The notes beneath the pieces are model-generated. The model was not told where the DNA came from. It made no database searches and saw only the letters and a program-made list of their open reading frames with translations. The translations under genes and the position numbers were made by a program. A stretch of 64,000 nt of DNA from Thraustochytrium sp. TN22 (taxonomy: Eukaryota; Sar; Bigyra; Thraustochytrida; Thraustochytriidae): positions 62,001-126,000 of the forward strand of contig JABLUY010000090.1 of assembly GCA_013306675.1 (NCBI GenBank), written 5' to 3'. Numbering within the stretch: the first letter of the stretch is position 1; each line of letters begins with the position of its first letter. Below are positions 10,806-21,332 of the stretch, piece by piece.

Positions 10806-12842
10806 TCAGCGCATCCCGGCCGCCACGCTTGGTAGCTTGAGTGCCCTCACGCAGCCTGATTCGTATCCCACGACAACGACGCCTTGCATCCAATCCAGGC
10901 TCACGGGCGCGCGAGGGGCCAGCGCATCGCGCGGCAGTGCCAGCTCTTGGACGCGCTGTTGCGTGAAAAGCTTCACCGTGCACCCGAACGCAGGCGAGCA
11001 CGCGGCGCACCCAAGCGAGGCCTCCGAGGCGAAAACCAGGTCACCCTGCGGCCGCCAGCTGCTCGACCACCGTGGCGCGCCCGGGGCGCCCGGAGTGCCA
11101 TTGGCGCCCTGGACCCGTGCAAGGGGTGCCGACACCCGGTGCAGGCTCCACTGCGAGATCGTGCCGTCCACGGTAAGCACAACGACGGCCGTCTCGTCTG
11201 AGGTGAGCGCGAGCTTGGCTACTGCGTACGAGGCCACCTCGAACTCCATAATGCTCATCATCTTTTGCACGTCGAACACGCGCACACGCCCATCGCTAGC
11301 GCCAGTCACGAGCAGCGACCCGTTGTGGTTGAAGCAAATCGAGGTCATGCAAAAGTCCTCGTGCTCCGGGAGACTCCCGGTCAATTGACCCGTCGACACG
11401 CTCCACAGCTGCACGGCGGCACGCCGCTTCACCGTGTGCGAGTACAGCGGGCCCGCCGCGGCGCCTGCCCCCGCGGGCGCCGGTGCGAAGAGACCGGCGG
11501 TCCCGCCGCCGACGTCCGACGGCCGCCGCCAGGCCGTGCTGCCCTGACCGGTGCTCAGGCTTGCCATGACCTGCCTGCGCGCGCTCAGATGAACCTCTGC
11601 CACAAATGGCAGCGCCGGGTCTTCCGCCACGACTACCTCGCTCACCTGCGCACGGTTCTGGACGTCCCAGAGCCGGATCGTACTATTGGCGTGTCCAACC
11701 GCGAACAGCTCGGGCCGCTCTGGGTGCCACCCAATGGAGAGCGCCTCGCTCGCGCAAAAGATCAGTTGGTCCTCAATCAGCTCCTGCGTCGCTGGCCGCC
11801 ACGTCCACGTTCGCACCGTGCCGTCCTGCGACGCCGTCACGAGGACGCGGCTCTCCGAGGTTCCCCCGGCCGGAGCGAACCGGCATGCATTCACGCGCGC
11901 CGTGTGCTGGCCTTGGGCCAGGCACTCTAGTGGCTGGTCCGGCGAATCGTCGGGCGCGGTCTGCGCAATGTCCTCGTCCTCGTCCTCCTGGTCCGCAAAG
12001 ACGGGGCTGTTGGTTGTGTTGCGAGCCTTGCCGTTCGTCTCCGTGCTCTCCGCGTTCAGCTGACGGTTCTCTAGCATGGTGCGGAGGCGCTTCGTCTCCT
12101 GCGCCAGTCGCTTGCCTGTGGATGGAGAGAAAGGGCGAGTTTGTTCGTTTGGGGAGTTAGTCAGTCGTGCGGTCACCCATTGAGCGGGACGCCTTTATCT
12201 CTGCTCAGGATACGTACACTCGAGCTCCTTCGCCTGGACCTCCGCTTCGGCTGCGCGTAGCTTGCGCGCGTGCAGGGGAAAGGAAAGAAGGCGTGGCGCA
12301 GGCTGCACGCGAAAGACGTCCGCGAGGAAGTTGTGCAGCGAGACGGCAAGCAGGTTGGGCCAGGACGGGTCAAAGTACGGCGCGAAGCTCGGGTGGCGCG
12401 CCGGATCCTTGCAGTACGGCAGCGCATACCACTCCTGCCAGGCCGCCGCGGCGTCGTTGCCGCTCCCGGCGGTCGGGTCGCCGCGATTGCGCTCGAGCAA
12501 GTCGCTGTCGAAGATCTGCAGCACCTTGTCCATCTGGCCCTGCCGCTTGGCGCTCACCATATAGTACTTGAGCAAGCTTGCCTTGAGCCGCTGCGCGGTC
12601 TCTGCCAGATCCGCGTCCAGGTCGGCGAAGCATCGGCGGTCCAGGAACTCCCAGAGCTCCACGAGCGCCGCCAGCCTGAAGTCCGCGGCCAGGGCCAGCA
12701 GCTGCCGCGCCACGCGCTCCGCGTTCAGGCTCTGCAGCCGGTCCTCCGCGCGCTCCGCCACTAGCGCGCGAAACGCCTCCGTGAAGCCCCTGAACACCAG
12801 GTACTCCAGCACCAGCTCGTCCGCCTCCGCCAGGTACTCCAT
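10806..12842 (-). CDS. WDR91: WDR91-like endosomal WD40 protein (one intron)
   Basis: WDR91 is a Rab7-linked regulator of endosomal phosphoinositide and of endosome maturation. Exon 1 (12842-12218) and exon 2 (12115-10806) flank a 102-bp GTACGT...CAG intron in phase 1; the product is 644 residues. The N-terminus reads DELVLEYLVFRGFTEAFRAL and later YALPYCKDPARHPSFAPYFD and LLAVSLHNFLADVF. These align with human WDR91 ([47 protein letters not shown]). A short predicted coiled coil crosses the splice junction (QAKELECKRLAQETKRLR). The C-terminal half is WD40 repeats (TGASDGRVRVFDVQKMM and others). The ATG at 12842 was chosen because the open frame upstream is Arg/Pro-rich and non-coding in character. 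Confidence 0.92.
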
Positions 12843-13390
12843 GGTGGCCGCGCCGACCTCGGCAAGCGAGCTAGCGAGCGAGCCGCAGCGAGCAGCGCGC
12901 GCCGAGCCGAGCCGAGCGAAGCGGAGCGCCGCAGAGCAGCGTGCCGCGGCCGCCTGTGTGTCTGCCTGCCTGGCCTGCCTGGCGCCGGGCGCCGCCGTGG
13001 TCCGAAGCGCGAGCCCGCCGCGCGACCTAAATGGGTTTGGAGCGCGCAACAGGACAAGGACGAGGACGAGGACGAGGACGAGGACAAGATCAACGACAGG
13101 ATCAACAACTGTGGCTTCGTAAATTGCCGGGGAAGGACGAAAAGGGGCTCTCCCGATGCGATCATCGGCCGGCTGTGATGACGATGATACGCTCGGGCTG
13201 TCGCTCGAGTGACGGCCGGGCAGCAAGATCACGCGCTCGCTTGGGGGATGGTCGGCCACGGTCAAGAGGAAGGAGGAAGGCGTGGCGTGGCCTGCCTGCC
13301 TGCGTGCGTGCGTGCGTGGATTGGAAAACAGGTGCCTTTGCGAGTTATGATGCTGGGTCAGTGCCAGGGCGTGTCGGCGCGGAGGCCGGT
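12843..13390. other. Intergenic, WDR91 upstream / MYB downstream
   Basis: About 550 bp contains the WDR91 promoter and the MYB 3' flank. A GAGGAC hexamer microsatellite lies at 13059-13084. No further gene was seen. Confidence 0.5.
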
Positions 13391-14239
13391 TCAAATGGTC
13401 TGGAACAAATCGTCGAACTGGTCCATCATGGACATGGAGGCGGCGCCCTCGGCGTCGTCCCTGTAGCGACGGCCGTCGCTGTAGTCGACGGTCATGTTGA
13501 GGAAGGAAAGGTCGTCGAGCAGGTTGGAGGCATCGTCGCCGTGGACGACGGTGGCACTTGGGTCGAGCGAGGACTGCGCGTCGCCGGCGGCGAAGAGGTC
13601 CTCGGGCTGTGCGAAGCCACCGACGTTGAACAGATCGAAGTCGATGTTGTTGGCGTTGGTCGAGGCGGGCGCCGCGGCGGCCTTCGGCTTGCGCGCGCCC
13701 TTCTTGAGGCCGGCGCCCGGCTTGGCAGCCTTGGTGGCCTTGGCGGCCTTCGCAGCGGGCTTCTTCTTGGACGATTTGGACTTGTCCTCCGCGAAGGGCG
13801 CAAGATTGCCGCTGCGCGTATTGGCGCCGCCCGGGTTCACGACGAGGGACGCATTGCTGCTCGGGCCGAAGGAGATGTCGAGCGTCTGTGAGAGATCGGG
13901 CCAGAAGGCATCGGCAGCGCTCATTTGCTGGGACGGCGTCTGCTGGCTCGCATCGTCGCTGGCCTGGCCGCCTAGGAATGGCTGGCCCATGTTGCTGCCA
14001 AAGCCCTCGAAGTGAAAGCCGGCGTGCAGGAAGCCGTCCGTGTCGTGGGCGGCGTCACCGCGCTTGCTGGCGTTCGCAGTTTCTTCAGCGTTCGTGTTCT
14101 TGACCTTGATCTTGACCTTTTTGATGGTCTTGGCGCTGCTGGCGGTTGATACGTTGTTGTTGCTGCTGCTGCTCTTGTTTGTTGCGGCCTCGGTCTGCGC
14201 GTTGCCGCCACGGTGAGGGACTGCCTGGCCCGCAACGTT

Positions 14240-14279
<40 letters not shown>

Positions 14280-14852
14280 GGTGCCTGCGTCTCGCTCATG
14301 TATGCCCGCGAGTGAGTATCGTGCATCCCGGCATATGCGTGGCCCTCGTGCGAGCCGCTCTGGTACGGGTGCGCGTTGAAGGCGCCATGGTTGTCCTGCG
14401 GCACCCCGTATTCTTCCGTGTACTGGTCGTGCGGGGCGAAGAAGGTGCCGCCAAGTGAGCTCTGCACAGCAGTGTGGTCATCTCCCTGCACGTGCATGTG
14501 CTGGGGCTGATGGTGCTGATGCTGGAAATGCTGGTCGTGCATGCCGTCATCATGCACATGCTGATGCTGATGCGTAGGATGACCGCCATAAGGGTGGTTG
14601 GCGGCATCCTGCGCCTGATGCTGGTGCTGGTGCTGGTGCTGGTGTTGGTGCTGGTGATGCTGGTGCTGGTGCTGGTGCTGGTGCTGGTGATGCTGGTGGC
14701 CGTAGTGCTGCTGGTGCGTATGAGCATGCGCGTGCGCCTGCGCATAGGCGTGCTGCGCGTGGTCGTGCACGACCGACTCGCTGTGCTGCTGCTGTTGCTG
14801 ATGCTGATGCTGATGCTGATGCTGATGCTGATGCTGCTGTTGCTGATGCTGA

Positions 14853-14890
<38 letters not shown>

Positions 14891-16456
14891 ATGCGAATGC
14901 GAAGGAAGCTGTCCGAGCGAAGGCACGCCAAGGCCGGCAGCGCCGAGGAAAAAAGTGCCGTCCGGCATCACAACGGCCGGGCCGAAGCCAAGGTCGATGG
15001 GCGTGGGCATGACGACGGGCTTCTTTGTGTGCTGGCCCTTGACGGCGCCGGGTGCCCCGGTCGGGATTTTCTTGGTGGCGGCCTTGGTAGCCTTCTTTTC
15101 TGCCTGCAGACGCTTGCGCTCGGCAGCCTTTTGCTCGCGCATGAGCTTGGCGGCGGCCTGCTTTTCGCGCTTCTCGCGCTCCTTGAGCTCCTTCTTCTCG
15201 CGCTTCTTGGCGAGCGCCGCGGCCTTCTTGGCTGCCTTCTCCGCCTCCTTGGCCGGGTCGGGACCGCGCTCAGCGCGGTCCGACTGGAGCTTGCGCCGCA
15301 TGGCGGAGTTCCAGCGGTTCTTGACAGCGTTCTCGCTGCGGCCCGGGATGAGGCTGGCGATTTGACACCACTTGTTGCCGAGCGTGGACTGCGCCTCCAT
15401 GAGGATGCGGTCCTCCTCCGCAGTCCACGGGTCCTTGTTGAGCCCCGGGTCCAGGTGGTTGAACCAGCGTTCGCGGCACTGCTTGCCGAGGCGGCCGGGC
15501 AGCTGGTTGGCGATGACCGACCACTTGATGTTGCCCAGGCCATACTTCTCCACCATGCGCACCACAACGGCGTCCTCCTCCTTGGTCCACGAGCCCTTGA
15601 CGAGGCCTGGCTTGAGGACCTTTTGCCACCGGTGCAGGCACTGGACGTCGGTGCGGCGCCCGCCGAAGGCGATCTGCGAGATCTTCTTCCAGTTCTTGGC
15701 GCCCATCTCCGCCACTGTCTGGCGCAGGATGTTGTCCTCCTCAGGTCCCCAGCGACCGCCTGACTTGATCGCCGAGTTGTTGAGCGGGTTGTGCAGTCCG
15801 AGCAGCGGCCCATCGCCGCTGAGGGTTGACCGCGGCGTATGCGCCGCGCCGCCGATGCTGGTGCTGGTGCTGCTGGTGGTGCTGCTGTTGTTGCTGCTGC
15901 TCGAGTTGGCCGTAGAGGCGACCTGGGGCGCCGCCATGCCGGCAAAGCTGGCTGCTGCGGCGGCCGCGATAGCCGCGGCGGCGGCGTTGCCTCCCGAGCG
16001 GTCAGCAGGCAGTCCAGCGGCCGCGCCGGCTCCGGAGCGGTCTGCTGCAGGCGCCAGCTGCGACACGGTCATGATGTGTGGCAGAGTGGAAATGAGCGTA
16101 GAGGGTAGCCCAAGGTGCTGGCCCTGCGCGGCCAATGTCGCAGGCGACGGATTGTGGTTGTGCTTCTTAAAGGAGGCATCCTCGGGCCCCGGCATGGCCG
16201 GTGATGGCGGCTCGCGCTTTTGCCGTGGTGGCGCCAGCGTGGTAGCCTGCTGCTGCGGCTGCTGCGGCTGCTGCGGCTGCTGCGATGTGACGGCAGCATC
16301 CAGCACAACCCGGTGCGCCTGCGTAGTGGATGCCACCATCACCTCGCTGTCGCCCTGCTTGTTGCTCTCGCGCTTGCCGGCGTCTTCCTCGGGGCCCTCG
16401 GCCCCCTCGTCCAGCCTGAGCCTCTCCATTTGCTGCACGTCGTCTCCCTCCGCCAT
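13391..16456 (-). CDS. Three-repeat MYB transcription factor (3R-MYB)
   Basis: This is a nuclear DNA-binding protein of 1,021 residues with three tandem MYB repeats. R1 is near 232-282 (W236, W256, W277), R2 near 286-333 (W290, W312, W331) and R3 near 339-384 (W344, W363, W382). R2 and R3 end with the classic GKQCRERWFNHLDP and ENAVKNRWNS recognition-helix signatures. Three-repeat MYBs of animals and plants control G2/M genes and work with DREAM-type complexes. A Lys-rich region follows the repeats, probably carrying nuclear localisation signals. A very long His/Gln region (encoded about 14210-14900) and an acidic C-terminus (DYSDGRRYRDD then MMDQFDDLFQTI) resemble activation domains. Single exon; the ATG at 16456 precedes an acidic N-terminus. 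Confidence 0.94.
14210..14900 (-). repeat. His/Gln-coding simple repeats in the MYB gene
   Basis: CAG/CAA and CATCAG-type units on the minus strand encode alternating Gln, HQ and QHQ runs of the MYB protein. The tract is in frame throughout, so it is tolerated in the protein. Length variation between strains is expected. Confidence 0.85.
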
Positions 16457-17448
16457 GCTCGCAGCCGCGATTCCCTACGTGCTGCTCGCTTGCTCGCTCG
16501 CTCGCTCGCTCGCTCGCTCGCGCACGCGCCCTCGAAGCCCTGCGAGCGCAGGCGCCGCGTCGCGACCGCTCCGCTCAGCGGTCGCCGCAACGTCCTCGCG
16601 ACTCGGCACTGCCGCCTCCGCCTTCCTTTCCTCTCCTCTCCTCTCCTTCCCCTGCTCGCTCCCGCGCTCCGCTGCCGCACACCTGCAAATCCTGCGCACG
16701 CGCCGCGCTCTCCAACGGACACAACCGCCCTCGGCCACCGGACATAACCGCCTCCAACCGCCGCTCCGGGTCCTAGGCTTCCGGCTACCCGCGTCCTACG
16801 CCGCCGTTACGCCTGCCCGCCTTACGCGCGCGCTTGGGCCTCTTTCCGGGGGGCCGGCCTCTGCTTCGGGCGCGGCGCCGGAACCGGCCTAAGCGCGGGC
16901 TAAGGCGCCGCCGCGCGCGGCCCGCCTTAACCGCGCCGCCGCGCCTAGGCGGGCCTAGGCGCCCGCTAGGCGCGCGGGCGGCGAGCGCGGGCGGCGTAAG
17001 GCGCCGGAATGAGCGGTCGCGGCGGCGGGCGCCACTCAATCAAAGCGGCGCGGCGGGGCAGACTAGCTAGCGCTCGAGCCCGCCGCCCCTCGCGCTTGCT
17101 TCGCCAGGTACGTCGCGCGCGCGCGCGGCCGGCCGCCGCGCCGCGGGCCGGCCGCGGAGGCCGGCGCCGCGGCCGCCGGAGAGGGAGAGGGAGGACGCGC
17201 GGCCGCGCACTGCGCGGCCGCGTTTGAAAATGGCGGGGCCGCCAGGGCCATGCCCGCCGCGGAGGACGCCGGCAGGGACCTGCACGACGGGGACGACGGG
17301 GAGGGCGAGCGGAGGGCCGAGAGGAGCCACCGCGAGAGAGCGAGAGAGCGCGCTGCGAAGACCGGAGGCGCCAAGAGCGGGCAGGGGCAGGCGCGCGAGG
17401 GGGAGGATGGCCTCGCGCGCCTGCGCTCATGATGCCCGCCGGCCGGCG

Positions 17449-17458
17449 CCCTAACCCT
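17449..17458 (+). promoter_or_regulatory. Telo-box-like element upstream of RPS6 (distal)
   Basis: CCCTAACCCT lies about 350 bp before the RPS6 ATG. Telo-box sequences of the AAACCCTAA type are known regulators of ribosomal protein genes in plants. Function here is inferred from position and repetition. Confidence 0.4.
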
Positions 17459-17609
17459 ACGGGGCGCTCTCGCGCGCGGGAGAGGTGCGGCGCGGGTGGC
17501 CGAGCCGAGCCGCGCTGCGCTGCGCTACGCGCTCGTGCACGGCGCGCGCGGCCCGCCCGTGCTTGCCCTCGGCGGAGTCTCGCTCTCGCTCGCGCTTGGT
17601 TCCCTGACA

Positions 17610-17619
17610 CCCTAACCCT
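17610..17619 (+). promoter_or_regulatory. Telo-box-like element upstream of RPS6 (proximal)
   Basis: This is a second exact CCCTAACCCT box, in the same orientation, about 190 bp before the RPS6 ATG. I noticed no other copies in the window, but did not search exhaustively. Confidence 0.4.
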
Positions 17620-17799
17620 GGTTGGCTGGTCCCCGCTTGCCCTCAGTCGAGGAGTGGTCCTTGGCCTTGGCGCGTCGTCGCGCTGGCAGGCCAGGGCACG
17701 GCAGTGCAGACGGGAGAAGGCGAGAGAGGCGGAGAGGCAGACCGAGAGAGAAGCAGACGAGACTGACGCGCGAGCGGAAACCACCACAGGTAGCACACG

Positions 17800-18522
17800 A
17801 TGAAGTTCAACATCGCGTGCCCGGAGACGGGCAAGCAGAAGATGATCGAGATCGACGACGAGCGCCGCCTGCGCGCCGTCTACGACAAGCGCATCGCGCA
17901 GGAGGTCGATGGTGGCGAGCTCGGCGACGAGTTCAAGGGCTACATCTTCCGCATCTCGGGCGGCAACGACAAGCAGGGCTTCCCGATGAAGCAGGGTGTG
18001 CTGACCACCAAGCGCGTCCGCCTGCTCCTGAACAAGGACGTTAGCTGCTACCGCCCCCGCCGCAAGGGTGAGCGCAAGCGCAAGTCGGTCCGCGGCTGCA
18101 TCGTGGCCGGTGATATTTCCATCCTCAACCTCGTCGTCGTCAAGATCGGCGACGAGGAGGTGGCTGGCCTCACGGACGGCGAGCCGGTGCCCAACCGCCT
18201 CGTGCCCAAGCGCGCCAACAACATCCGCAAGCTGTTCGGCCTCACCAAGGAGGACGACGTGACCAAGTACGTCATCCGCCGCGAGTTCACCACCAAGACC
18301 GGCAAGACCAAGTCCAAGGCGCCCAAGATCCAGCGCCTGATTACCCCCAAGCGTATCGCCCGCAAGAAGCGCGCCTTCCGCCAGAAGCTCGCCAAGATTG
18401 AGGAGCACAAGAAGCAGGAGCAGGAGTACCAGAAGATCTACCAGCAGCGCATGAAGGAGGCCAAGGAGCGCCGCGCCTCGGAGGCGTCCAAGCGCCGCTC
18501 CCGCCTGTCCAAGGAGGCCTAA
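17800..18522 (+). CDS. RPS6: 40S ribosomal protein S6
   Basis: RPS6 is a small-subunit ribosomal protein and the main S6-kinase target of the TOR pathway. The 240-residue product has the usual start ([20 protein letters not shown]) and the core [15 protein letters not shown]. It also has the [20 protein letters not shown] segment and the basic helical C-terminus. The C-terminal [14 protein letters not shown] carries Arg-directed serines comparable to the phosphorylation cluster of animal and plant S6. Length is normal for eukaryotes. A strong codon bias toward C-ending codons is typical of a highly expressed gene. Single coding exon. Confidence 0.98.
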   Translation: MKFNIACPETGKQKMIEIDDERRLRAVYDKRIAQEVDGGELGDEFKGYIFRISGGNDKQGFPMKQGVLTTKRVRLLLNKDVSCYRPRRKGERKRKSVRGCIVAGDISILNLVVVKIGDEEVAGLTDGEPVPNRLVPKRANNIRKLFGLTKEDDVTKYVIRREFTTKTGKTKSKAPKIQRLITPKRIARKKRAFRQKLAKIEEHKKQEQEYQKIYQQRMKEAKERRASEASKRRSRLSKEA

Positions 18523-19508
18523 GTCAAACTATTGCCTATTGCCTTCTACCAGCCTGAGAGCGCTGCTCTTTTCCGAGTCGGCTCAGTCTTGTCTTGTCTT
18601 GTCTTGTCTTGTTTTCTCGCCGCCACCCTGCCGTGGGCCCGTGACGTCGAGGAGGAAGCCCTTCCTTTTCCTCGCCAGGCGCAGTGCGCGGAGCCGCAAG
18701 GCGGGGTCCGGGTCCGGGACCTTGCAGTGCGCATCGCTCGACTGGTGCGGCGCCGCCGGTCCCTACCTCTTCTGAGACTGTCAGGACGGAGTCCGACGGG
18801 CCTTTAGAACGGACACAGACACAAGAGGCCCTGGCCGGGACCGGGACCTCGTCGACTCGGTGCGCCTCGCCATTGGTGCCTCTGCCAGCCAGGTGCAAGA
18901 TCCGCACGCCTCCCCGGCATGCCATGGCGTCGCCGCCGTTGCAGTGCTCGCCTCGCGGCTCTCGCCTGGCTCGCCTGGCTCGCCGTCGCTGTTGGCGCCA
19001 TTGCTCGCTCGCTTCTGCGGCGCTGCGAGCAGTGCGAGGCAGAGGTTGCGAGCGAGTCCTCGTCCTCGCGGACAAACAAAAAGCACGCCCAAGAAAGCCT
19101 CAGACACGCGCCGCAGCCCGCCGCTCCAAGCCTCCAACTCAGGCTCGCAGCGGCGAAGCCGAGTCGCAGACGCAGGCGCAGACGCAGCCCGCGACGAGCC
19201 CGGCGCCGCGCCGCGCCGCGCCGCGCCGCGCCGCCCGCCGCGACGGCGAGGCGAAGCCTGACCGTGGTGGCGACCGTGACTGGGGCCCTGGCCAACTCCA
19301 AGGTGGGGCTGGCCGCTCCGCAGGACGGCGCCGCCGCGGCCGCGCCCGCTCGGTCCGGCGCGCGGCGCAAAGCGGCGCAAAGCGGCGCGGCGCGGCAGAG
19401 CCGCAGCGGCGCGGCGGAGCCCAGCGGCGCCGCAGAGCCCAGCGGCGGCCGGCAAGGCCCGCGCGCGGGCGCGCGCTGGAGGACGAGGAGGAGGACGAGC
19501 AGGAGGGC
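18523..19508. other. Intergenic, RPS6 3' flank / sulfotransferase upstream
   Basis: About 1 kb. A TCTTG pentanucleotide run (18587-18612) lies in the RPS6 3' flank, and a CGCCG run lies near 19203-19231. The frame of the downstream sulfotransferase stays open to 18684 but its translation there is low-complexity and unlike protein. I therefore treat it as non-coding. Confidence 0.5.
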
Positions 19509-20864
19509 ATGGGCGCGCGGGAGGAGGCGCGCAAGAGGTGGGCGTGGGTGAGGAGAGCGCCGAGGTTCCGCGCGGCGCTGGCCGTGGTGTGGCTCGTGGA
19601 CGCGCTGGTGAGGGTGGTGACCTTCGGGCTGGCGAGCAGGCCGTGGACGGTGGAGGAGGTGGAGCGGCAAGGGCGGGAGAGGCACCTGAGGTCGTGGTGC
19701 CAGACCGCGAGCGACGTGGCGACGTGCGGCGTGGCGCTGGCGCTGGAGGCGGAGGATGAAGACGAGGAGGCGCTGCACTTCCACCGCGTCGGCCTGGGCC
19801 ACCTCCTCAAGGAGGTGCCGGGCTCGGAGCTGGCGCTGGCGGCCAAGTTCATGCCGCTGGCAGAGCACATGCAGATGAAACTGTGCGTCAACGCGGTGCA
19901 CGCCGCGGACCGCCGCGTCTCGGGCCTGGAGCTGCCTCCGATCGTGTGGATCGTGAGCCTGCCTCGCACCGGGTCCACCTGGCTGCACGAGCTGTGCTCG
20001 CTGGACCCGCGCGCGCGCACCGTCAAGGCGTGGGAGCTGAAAAGCCCGGTGCCGTGCGGCGCGGGCGGCCCCACGCGCGCGGGCCGGCGCGAGCACGTGC
20101 GCCAGGCGCTGGAGACCATGTACAAGCTGGCGCCGCGCATACGGGCCATCCACAATGTGCGCGTGGACGGGCCGGACGAGTGCGTCGGGGGCTTCGTGGA
20201 CGGCTGGAACCCGGAGCACTACCTGTGGGGCATGGTGGACGCACCGGTGACTCGCCGCGCCTATTCGGAGGGCTCCATGCGCGCGCAGTACGTCAACTAC
20301 AAGCGCCTCTTGCAGGCTGTGCTTTCGGCGGATGGGCTCGCCGAGCGCGCGGCCTGCGAGCGCCTGGTGCTCAAGGCGCCGCACCACATCGTCAAGCTCG
20401 ACGAGCTCGCCGAGGTCTTTCCCGGCTCGCGCGTGCTGTGGATTGAGCGCGACATGGGCTCGGTCGTCGGCTCCTGCTGCTCCATGAACCAGGCCGGCCT
20501 CGACGTCTTCTGTCCCTGGTACGTCGACCCCGATGTGCTGGGTGAGCGCACGCTGCAGGCGCTGGCCGAGGCGCACGCCAAGGGCCGTGCGGACCGGGAC
20601 AGGCTGGCGGCGTCCGGCGCGCTACGCTTCGCCGACATTTCCTACGCGGACCTGCGTGCGGACCCGGCGGCCACGCTCGAGCGCGCGATGGGCGACCTCG
20701 GCTTTGCGGCCAGCGACGCTTGGCTGGACCGCGTGCGTGCCAATCACGGCGAGAGCGGCTCGGGCCGCAGCGCGGGCGCGCACGCGTATGCGCTCGCGGA
20801 CTTTGGGTTGTCCCGAGATCGCGTCGAAACGGTCTTTCGCCAGGTCGCGGCTCGTCGAGCTTGA
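19509..20864 (+). CDS. Membrane-anchored sulfotransferase (Sulfotransfer_3-like)
   Basis: This enzyme is predicted to transfer sulfate from PAPS to an unknown acceptor. The 5'-phosphosulfate loop is clear: SLPRTGSTWLHELCSLDP near residue 150. A later segment, LVLKAPHHIVKLDELAEVFP followed by VLWIERDMGSVVGSCCSM, matches the LKxPxH and 3'-phosphate-binding RDP-type region of the family. The N-terminus has a basic stretch and one hydrophobic helix near residues 20-43, consistent with a type II (Golgi-like) anchor. I chose the ATG at 19509 (451 residues) because coding character begins there. The start is not certain, and an upstream exon cannot be excluded. The sequence resembles stand-alone bacterial-type sulfotransferases more than cytosolic animal SULTs. 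Confidence 0.85.
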   Translation: MGAREEARKRWAWVRRAPRFRAALAVVWLVDALVRVVTFGLASRPWTVEEVERQGRERHLRSWCQTASDVATCGVALALEAEDEDEEALHFHRVGLGHLLKEVPGSELALAAKFMPLAEHMQMKLCVNAVHAADRRVSGLELPPIVWIVSLPRTGSTWLHELCSLDPRARTVKAWELKSPVPCGAGGPTRAGRREHVRQALETMYKLAPRIRAIHNVRVDGPDECVGGFVDGWNPEHYLWGMVDAPVTRRAYSEGSMRAQYVNYKRLLQAVLSADGLAERAACERLVLKAPHHIVKLDELAEVFPGSRVLWIERDMGSVVGSCCSMNQAGLDVFCPWYVDPDVLGERTLQALAEAHAKGRADRDRLAASGALRFADISYADLRADPAATLERAMGDLGFAASDAWLDRVRANHGESGSGRSAGAHAYALADFGLSRDRVETVFRQVAARRA

Positions 20865-21332
20865 CTAGGACTTGGGAAGCAAGCGGTACTAAGCGAGCGT
20901 CGCGACGTGGAGCGATCTCGGCCAGCCTGCCAGTCACTGTGAGGTTTATTGAAAACTAGCCAGCCAGCTAGCTAGAGCCGGCAATCCAATCTCCGAGAGA
21001 GAAGGATTGCTTTTCCGTGTAGTAAGTAAGTAGTAGTACAGACGTCAGCGAGGAATAAACTTCGATGCATGAGCGACGACGCCAACCACACAGCAGCCCC
21101 AACAACAAAAAAGCAAAGAAAAAGAGTACAAACAAGGACACCACGTTCGGGAGCCTAGCTAGCTAGGCGGGAGGCGGTGCACGCCCAATTAAAGGGGAGT
21201 CGAGGTAGGATTTGTGTGTGTGTGTGCGTTGAAGGGTTGGAAGGGTTGGGGTGAAATGAGGGTGAAAAGTGCGACGTAGGCGAAAAGTTCATCGGAGCCA
21301 GAAAAAAGCCCCTTCAGCTCTCACGAGCCCGC
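20865..21332. other. Convergent 3' flanks of sulfotransferase and BET genes
   Basis: This AT-richer interval between two convergent genes contains repeated CTAGCTAG palindromes near 20967-20973 and 21156-21164, an AATAAA-like signal near 21054, and a short GT run near 21212. No gene is seen. Confidence 0.55.

Larger units (their letters stand above)
16457..17799. promoter_or_regulatory. Divergent promoter region, 3R-MYB / RPS6
   Basis: About 1.3 kb of extremely GC-rich DNA separates the two start codons. It contains a GCTC tetranucleotide run at 16492-16521, and two telomere-like CCCTAACCCT boxes at 17449-17458 and 17610-17619. A CAG|GTACGT donor-like site near 17106-17113 and a CAG just before the RPS6 ATG would allow a 5'-leader intron. 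I cannot confirm it. No coding exon is seen. Confidence 0.5.

Noticed and set aside
12843-13394. Upstream extension of the WDR91 frame
   Set aside because: The sequence before the ATG at 12842 contains a GAGGAC repeat and reads as Val-Leu and Arg-rich filler, while homology begins right at that Met.
17449-17619. Interstitial telomere array
   Set aside because: Only two isolated ten-base boxes are present, not a repeat array, so a regulatory explanation is better than a telomere fusion.
18684-19508. 275-codon N-terminal extension of the sulfotransferase
   Set aside because: The translation is low complexity through CGCCG repeats and no homology is visible until after the ATG at 19509.
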